A program made the translations under genes and the position numbers. The notes under the pieces were generated by a model that did not search any database, was not told the DNA's origin, and saw only the letters and a list, made by a program, of their open reading frames with translations. Shown here in pieces: positions 59,974-64,000 of a stretch of DNA of 64,000 nucleotides (position 1 is its first letter; every line of letters starts with the position of its first letter). This DNA comes from Pseudomonas caricapapayae. GTDB lineage: Bacteria > Pseudomonadota > Gammaproteobacteria > Pseudomonadales > Pseudomonadaceae. The stretch is from positions 1 through 64,000 of the forward strand of contig NZ_LJPW01000108.1 in assembly GCF_001400735.1 (NCBI RefSeq), read 5' to 3'.

Positions 59974-61067
59974 TGTCCGAGCAAGAACTCAAGGCGCTTC
60001 GCGTCCGTATCGACAGCCTCGATGAGAAGGTCCTGGAACTGATCAGTGAGCGAGCTCGCTGTGCCCAGGAAGTGGCCAGGGTGAAGATGTCCTCACTGGC
60101 AGAAGGCGAAGCGCCTGTGTTCTATCGCCCAGAGCGGGAAGCTGCTGTGCTCAGGCGAGTCATGGACCGCAATCGCGGACCGTTGAGCAACGAAGAAATG
60201 GCGCGTCTGTTCCGCGAAATCATGTCTTCCTGTCTCGCGCTGGAGCAGCCGCTCAAGGTCGCCTATCTTGGCCCTGAGGGGACGTTCACCCAGGCCGCCG
60301 CGATGAAGCATTTCGGGCACGCAGTGATCAGTCTGCCGATGGCTGCAATTGACGAAGTGTTTCGCGAAGTGGTCGCCGGTGCCGTGAATTTCGGCGTGGT
60401 TCCGGTGGAAAACTCCACCGAAGGCGCGGTCAATCACACCCTCGACAGCTTTCTTGAACACGACATGGTGATCTGCGGCGAAGTCGAACTGCGCATTCAC
60501 CACCATCTGCTGGTGGGCGAAAGCACCAAGACCGAAAGTATCACGCGTATCTATTCCCATGCCCAGTCACTGGCCCAGTGCCGTAAATGGCTGGATGCCC
60601 ATTACCCGAATGTCGAACGAGTGGCGGTAGCCAGCAACGCCGAAGCCGCCAAACGGGTCAAGGGGGAGTGGAACTCGGCGGCTATCGCTGGCGATATGGC
60701 GGCAGGTCTGTACGGCCTGACCCGTCTGGCGGAAAAGATCGAAGATCGTCCCGACAACTCCACACGCTTTCTCATCATCGGTAATCAGGAAGTCCCGCCG
60801 ACCGGTGATGACAAGACCTCGATCATTGTTTCGATGAGCAACAAACCGGGCGCTCTGCATGAGCTGCTGGTGCCCTTTCACGAAAACGGCCTTGACCTGA
60901 CGCGAATCGAAACCCGGCCTTCGCGCAGTGGCAAGTGGACCTATGTGTTCTTCATTGACTTCGTCGGGCACCATCAGGACCCGCTGGTCAAGGCCGTGCT
61001 GGAAAAGATCAGCAGCGAAGCGGTTGCCTTGAAGGTGTTGGGCTCCTACCCGAAAGCGGTTCTCTGA
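59973..61067 (+). CDS. pheA: Bifunctional chorismate mutase/prephenate dehydratase PheA
   Basis: 364 residues. Chorismate mutase domain about 1-85, prephenate dehydratase domain about 95-275 with VAYLGPEGTFTQAA and DNSTRFLIIG, and a C-terminal ACT domain about 285-360 for phenylalanine feedback with KPGALHELL and IETRPSR. It overlaps serC (TGATG). In P. aeruginosa hisC follows it; here it is 57 bases from the tyrA start. Confidence 0.95.
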   Translation: MSEQELKALRVRIDSLDEKVLELISERARCAQEVARVKMSSLAEGEAPVFYRPEREAAVLRRVMDRNRGPLSNEEMARLFREIMSSCLALEQPLKVAYLGPEGTFTQAAAMKHFGHAVISLPMAAIDEVFREVVAGAVNFGVVPVENSTEGAVNHTLDSFLEHDMVICGEVELRIHHHLLVGESTKTESITRIYSHAQSLAQCRKWLDAHYPNVERVAVASNAEAAKRVKGEWNSAAIAGDMAAGLYGLTRLAEKIEDRPDNSTRFLIIGNQEVPPTGDDKTSIIVSMSNKPGALHELLVPFHENGLDLTRIETRPSRSGKWTYVFFIDFVGHHQDPLVKAVLEKISSEAVALKVLGSYPKAVL

Positions 61068-61124
61068 GGGCGTGGTCCATGATCCGTTTGTTTTTCACCT
61101 TGTCGGGCTGTCAGGTATGTTCGC

Positions 61125-62729
61125 GTGGTTGATGTGATTTCAGAACAGTCCGTACGGCCTGTGATCGGTCGCCTGGTCGTAGTCGGTCTGGGGTTGATCG
61201 GCGGCTCTTTTGCCAAGGGTGTGCGTGAAAGCGGCCTGTGTCGCGAGGTGGTCGGTGTCGATCTTGATCCGCAATCGCGACAGTTGGCGGTTGAGCTGGG
61301 TGTTGTGGACCGTTGTGAGTCCGATCTTGCCGCCGCCTGTCATGGCGCCGACGTGATCCAGATGGCGGTTCCCATCCTGGCGATGGAAAAGCTGCTTGCG
61401 CTGCTGGCACCGATGGATCTGGGTAACGCAATCCTGACCGATGTCGGCAGCGCCAAGGGCAATGTGGTCAGGGCTGCGCGCCAGGCATTCGGCCACGTGC
61501 CGCCGCGTTTCGTGCCGGGCCACCCGATTGCCGGGTCCGAACAGAGCGGCGTCGAGGCGTCCAACGCAGCGCTGTTTCGGCGTCACAAGGTAATTTTGAC
61601 CCCGCTGGCTGAAACCGATCCTCACGCGGTGACCATCGTCGACCGGTTGTGGTCCGCGCTGGGTGCCGATGTCGAGCACATGCAGGTCGAGCGTCACGAC
61701 GAAGTGTTGGCTGCGACCAGCCATCTGCCGCATTTACTGGCATTTGGTCTGGTCGACTCGCTGGCCAAGCGTAATGAAAACCTGGACATATTCAGGTATG
61801 CCGCTGGCGGTTTTCGTGACTTCACTCGGATCGCAGGCAGCGACCCGACCATGTGGCATGACATCTTCATGGCCAATCGTGAAGCGGTACTGCGCACGCT
61901 GGACAGCTTTCGCACCGATCTCGACGCCCTGCGCGACGCAGTGGATGCCGGCGATGGCGCGCAGTTGAAGGATGTATTCACTCGCGCTCGTGCAGCCAGG
62001 GAGCACTTTGGCAGGATCCTGGCCAGTCGTGCCCGTGTCGATACAGTGCCCGGCGACCATCGCGACATTCGCAGTGTGTCGGCGGATGGCGTCAGTCACC
62101 GTATCAAAGGGCCGGTGGATGTTACCTCTGCAGTGCTGTTCATGGTCGCCACGTCGATCAGCGAAGGGTGTGACTTGCTGCTTGAGGACGTTCCCGTCAA
62201 CGCCCTGTGTGAGGGGGCAATCGACATCCTGCGCCTGATGGGCGGGGACATTGTGCTGCAGAATGCCCGCAACACGGCGAGCGGGCCGGTCGCCGACCTG
62301 CATGTCCGCTCGGCGCAGCTCAAAGGCGCCGATATCCCGGATGCGCTGGTGTCGCTGGCGATCAGCACGTTTCCGGTGCTCCTTGTTGCCGCAGCATGTG
62401 CAGAAGGGCGTACCATTCTGCGCGGCGCACAGGCGTTACAAGCCGATGAAGCGGAATGCGTCAGGCTGATGGCCGATGGTTTGCTGGCTCTGGGTATCGA
62501 GGCCGAGCCTGTGCTGGATGGCATCATTATCGAAGGCGGTGTGCCGGATGGCGGCGAGGTTGATGCGCGCGGCGATCAGCGTATCGTCATGGCGTTCAAG
62601 GTTGCATCGTTGAGGGCTTCGGCGCCCATCCGTATTCAAGCGTGCGCGGATGCCGCCGCATTGTTTCCCCATTTTCTGGCGCTGTGCGCTCAAGTCGGCA
62701 TGCGTGTAGCGCAAGAGGACAAAAAGTGA
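61125..62729 (+). CDS. tyrA: Prephenate dehydrogenase TyrA fused to a degenerate EPSP-synthase C-terminal half
   Basis: 534 residues, where the usual pseudomonad TyrA-AroA fusion is about 740. Residues about 15-300 are an intact TyrA: NAD site [26 protein letters not shown] and [14 protein letters not shown]. After a short linker (near 305-320), the rest (about 320-534) matches only the C-terminal domain of EPSP synthase, beginning at the VPGDISSAAFF equivalent. The N-terminal EPSPS domain with KSxSHR and NAGTxxR is gone. In the remaining part the KESDR site reads DEAEC, the aspartate of LAIDEFP reads S (LAISTFP), and GDHR reads GDQR. It cannot be an EPSPS. The frame is intact throughout, so the half domain may be kept for structure or control. 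The start is a GTG. The stop overlaps cmk. Confidence 0.9.
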   Translation: MVDVISEQSVRPVIGRLVVVGLGLIGGSFAKGVRESGLCREVVGVDLDPQSRQLAVELGVVDRCESDLAAACHGADVIQMAVPILAMEKLLALLAPMDLGNAILTDVGSAKGNVVRAARQAFGHVPPRFVPGHPIAGSEQSGVEASNAALFRRHKVILTPLAETDPHAVTIVDRLWSALGADVEHMQVERHDEVLAATSHLPHLLAFGLVDSLAKRNENLDIFRYAAGGFRDFTRIAGSDPTMWHDIFMANREAVLRTLDSFRTDLDALRDAVDAGDGAQLKDVFTRARAAREHFGRILASRARVDTVPGDHRDIRSVSADGVSHRIKGPVDVTSAVLFMVATSISEGCDLLLEDVPVNALCEGAIDILRLMGGDIVLQNARNTASGPVADLHVRSAQLKGADIPDALVSLAISTFPVLLVAAACAEGRTILRGAQALQADEAECVRLMADGLLALGIEAEPVLDGIIIEGGVPDGGEVDARGDQRIVMAFKVASLRASAPIRIQACADAAALFPHFLALCAQVGMRVAQEDKK

Positions 62730-63415
62730 AAATCAAAGCTCCCGTTATCACCATCGACGGACCCAGCGGTTCCGGAAAGGGCACTGTAGCTGGCTTGCTG
62801 GCCAGAAAACTGGGCTGGTGCCTGCTTGATTCCGGTGCGCTGTATCGCCTGCTGGCCTTTGCCGCACGCAATCATGGCGTCGACCTGACCAATGAAGAGG
62901 CGCTCAAGCTTCTGGCCGCTCATCTGGATGTCCAGTTCGAAGCGACTGCGGCAGGGCAGGGGCAGCGCATCATTCTTGAAGGCGAAGATGTTACCCACGC
63001 CATTCGCAACGAGCAGATAGGCAGCGGCGCTTCGCAGGTCGCCTCGCTACCGGCGGTGCGCGACGCCCTGTTGTTGCGCCAGCGTGCTTTTCAGGAAGAG
63101 CCAGGCCTGGTCGCGGATGGGCGCGACATGGGCACCGTGGTGTTTCCGGATGCCCCGCTGAAGATATTCCTCACGGCCAGTGCCGAGGAGCGTGCACGTC
63201 GGCGTTACTTGCAGTTGAAGGCCAAGGGCGATGATGTTAGTCTGTCGAGTCTGCTAGATGAGATATGTGCACGCGACGAGCGTGACACCCAGCGAGCGGT
63301 AGCACCGTTGAAGCCGGCGCACGACGCCATACAGCTGGATTCCACCGAATTGTCCATCGAACAGGTGCTGGAACGCATTCTGAGCGAAATCGCGCTTCGC
63401 GGTATTGCCGGGTGA
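62726..63415 (+). CDS. cmk: Cytidylate kinase Cmk
   Basis: 229 residues. It phosphorylates CMP and dCMP. P-loop [13 protein letters not shown] near residues 8-20, LDSGALYRL and [19 protein letters not shown] are typical. The start is a GTG inside the previous stop (GTGA), which gives the family N-terminus [12 protein letters not shown]; a longer frame has no support. It sits between tyrA and rpsA, as in many gammaproteobacteria. Confidence 0.95.
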   Translation: MKIKAPVITIDGPSGSGKGTVAGLLARKLGWCLLDSGALYRLLAFAARNHGVDLTNEEALKLLAAHLDVQFEATAAGQGQRIILEGEDVTHAIRNEQIGSGASQVASLPAVRDALLLRQRAFQEEPGLVADGRDMGTVVFPDAPLKIFLTASAEERARRRYLQLKAKGDDVSLSSLLDEICARDERDTQRAVAPLKPAHDAIQLDSTELSIEQVLERILSEIALRGIAG

Positions 63416-63536
63416 CGAAGAAGCATGCGGGAGACCAGTCATAGTCCCGCAGGCTTTCTTTTACTTGAACGAAACCCACGTTGTCTGGAGCGTGGCAGAT
63501 GGGCGTATCCTTCGCCCTTGATCAACAGGAATTAAA

Positions 63537-64000
63537 ATGAGCGAAAGCTTTGCAGAACTTTTTGAAGAAAGCCTAAAGACCCTCAACCTTCAGGCCGGTT
63601 CGATCATCACCGCTATCATCGTGGATATCGATTACCAGGCAGGTTGGGTTACGGTTCACGCCGGTCTGAAATCTGAAGGCCTCATCCCGCTGGAACAGTT
63701 CCACAACGACGCTGGCGAGCTGACCATCAAGATCGGTGATGAAGTTCACGTTGCGCTGGACGCGGTCGAAGATGGCTTTGGCGAAACCAAGCTGTCCCGC
63801 GAAAAAGCCAAGCGTGCCGAGTGCTGGATCGTTCTGGAAGCGGCTTTCGCGGCTGAAGAAGTGGTCAAGGGCGTTATCAACGGTAAGGTTAAAGGCGGCT
63901 TCACTGTCGACGTTAACGGCATCCGTGCGTTCCTGCCTGGTTCTCTGGTTGACGTCCGCCCTGTGCGCGACACGACTCACCTGGAAGGCAAAGAGCTCGA
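63537..64000 (+). CDS. rpsA: 30S ribosomal protein S1, N-terminal part (cut by window end)
   Basis: The first 154 codons of rpsA; the gene runs off the window. [21 protein letters not shown] is followed by the first S1 domain ([28 protein letters not shown]) and most of the second ([28 protein letters not shown]). S1 binds mRNA and helps initiation. AACAGGA precedes the ATG at 63537. The 120-base leader has a possible hairpin (GCGGGA with TCCCGC near 63427-63450) that may be an operator or end signal. Confidence 0.95.
   Translation, partial: MSESFAELFEESLKTLNLQAGSIITAIIVDIDYQAGWVTVHAGLKSEGLIPLEQFHNDAGELTIKIGDEVHVALDAVEDGFGETKLSREKAKRAECWIVLEAAFAAEEVVKGVINGKVKGGFTVDVNGIRAFLPGSLVDVRPVRDTTHLEGKEL

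Overview
The window is chromosomal DNA from a fluorescent pseudomonad, most probably the Pseudomonas syringae group. This rests on the GacS (LemA) sensor kinase, pseudomonad gene neighbourhoods that I recognise from memory (gacS-cysM-rlmD-relA-mazG; the late cobalamin cluster followed by an MFS permease, glutathione peroxidase and a FadL porin; fumC-bolA-trhO-ABC-rbdA; mupP-ubiG-gyrA-serC-pheA-tyrA-cmk-rpsA), high-GC codon use, and hairpin repeats of the type scattered between pseudomonad genes. Coding density is high. I see no rRNA, tRNA, prophage, insertion sequence, integrase or CRISPR array.

Layout. 1-19 kb: a small lipoprotein and zinc-ribbon pair, gacS, then cysM-rlmD-relA-mazG and a DUF2058 gene; purM-purN-DUF3108 on the minus strand; a DUF2066 gene, a PerM-type permease, hda, a sirtuin and two NlpC/P60 lipoproteins on the plus strand. 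19.1-19.6 kb: a tandem array of 112-bp hairpin-rich units. 19.6-30.2 kb: a PQQ/sorbosone-dehydrogenase-like lipoprotein, a cobalamin riboswitch and ten tightly packed genes that carry corrinoid from adenosylation to cobalamin (phosphate). 30.2-34.2 kb: an MFS permease with a tiny coupled ORF, a periplasmic glutathione peroxidase, a FadL-type porin and a 72-residue protein. 34.2-35.6 kb is gene-poor and hard to read. 35.6-41.7 kb: rmuC, a 40-residue peptide, an acyl-carrier-like protein without the attachment serine, a DTW enzyme, a DMT permease, a flavodoxin-fold reductase and fumC. 41.9-50.7 kb: DUF2059, bolA, trhO, a DsbA-like protein, an ABC exporter, the dual c-di-GMP protein RbdA, a TenA/heme-oxygenase-fold enzyme and a GAF-GGDEF cyclase. 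50.8-64 kb: yciK-mupP-ubiG, mtaD and mtnA (methylthioadenosine salvage), gyrA, then serC-pheA-tyrA/aroA-like-cmk-rpsA, with rpsA cut off by the window end.

Most genes are housekeeping and sit in short operons with overlapping stop and start codons. The strongest anomaly is at 61125-62729. The usual pseudomonad TyrA-AroA fusion is here an intact prephenate dehydrogenase fused to only the C-terminal half of an EPSP synthase, and that half has lost catalytic residues while its frame stays open. The hisC gene that separates pheA from tyrA-aroA in P. aeruginosa is also absent. Other points of interest are the 112-bp array, the serine-less carrier-like protein, a possible diiron oxidase beside rbdA, several very small genes with convincing ribosome binding sites, and a DnaA-box palindrome upstream of rmuC.
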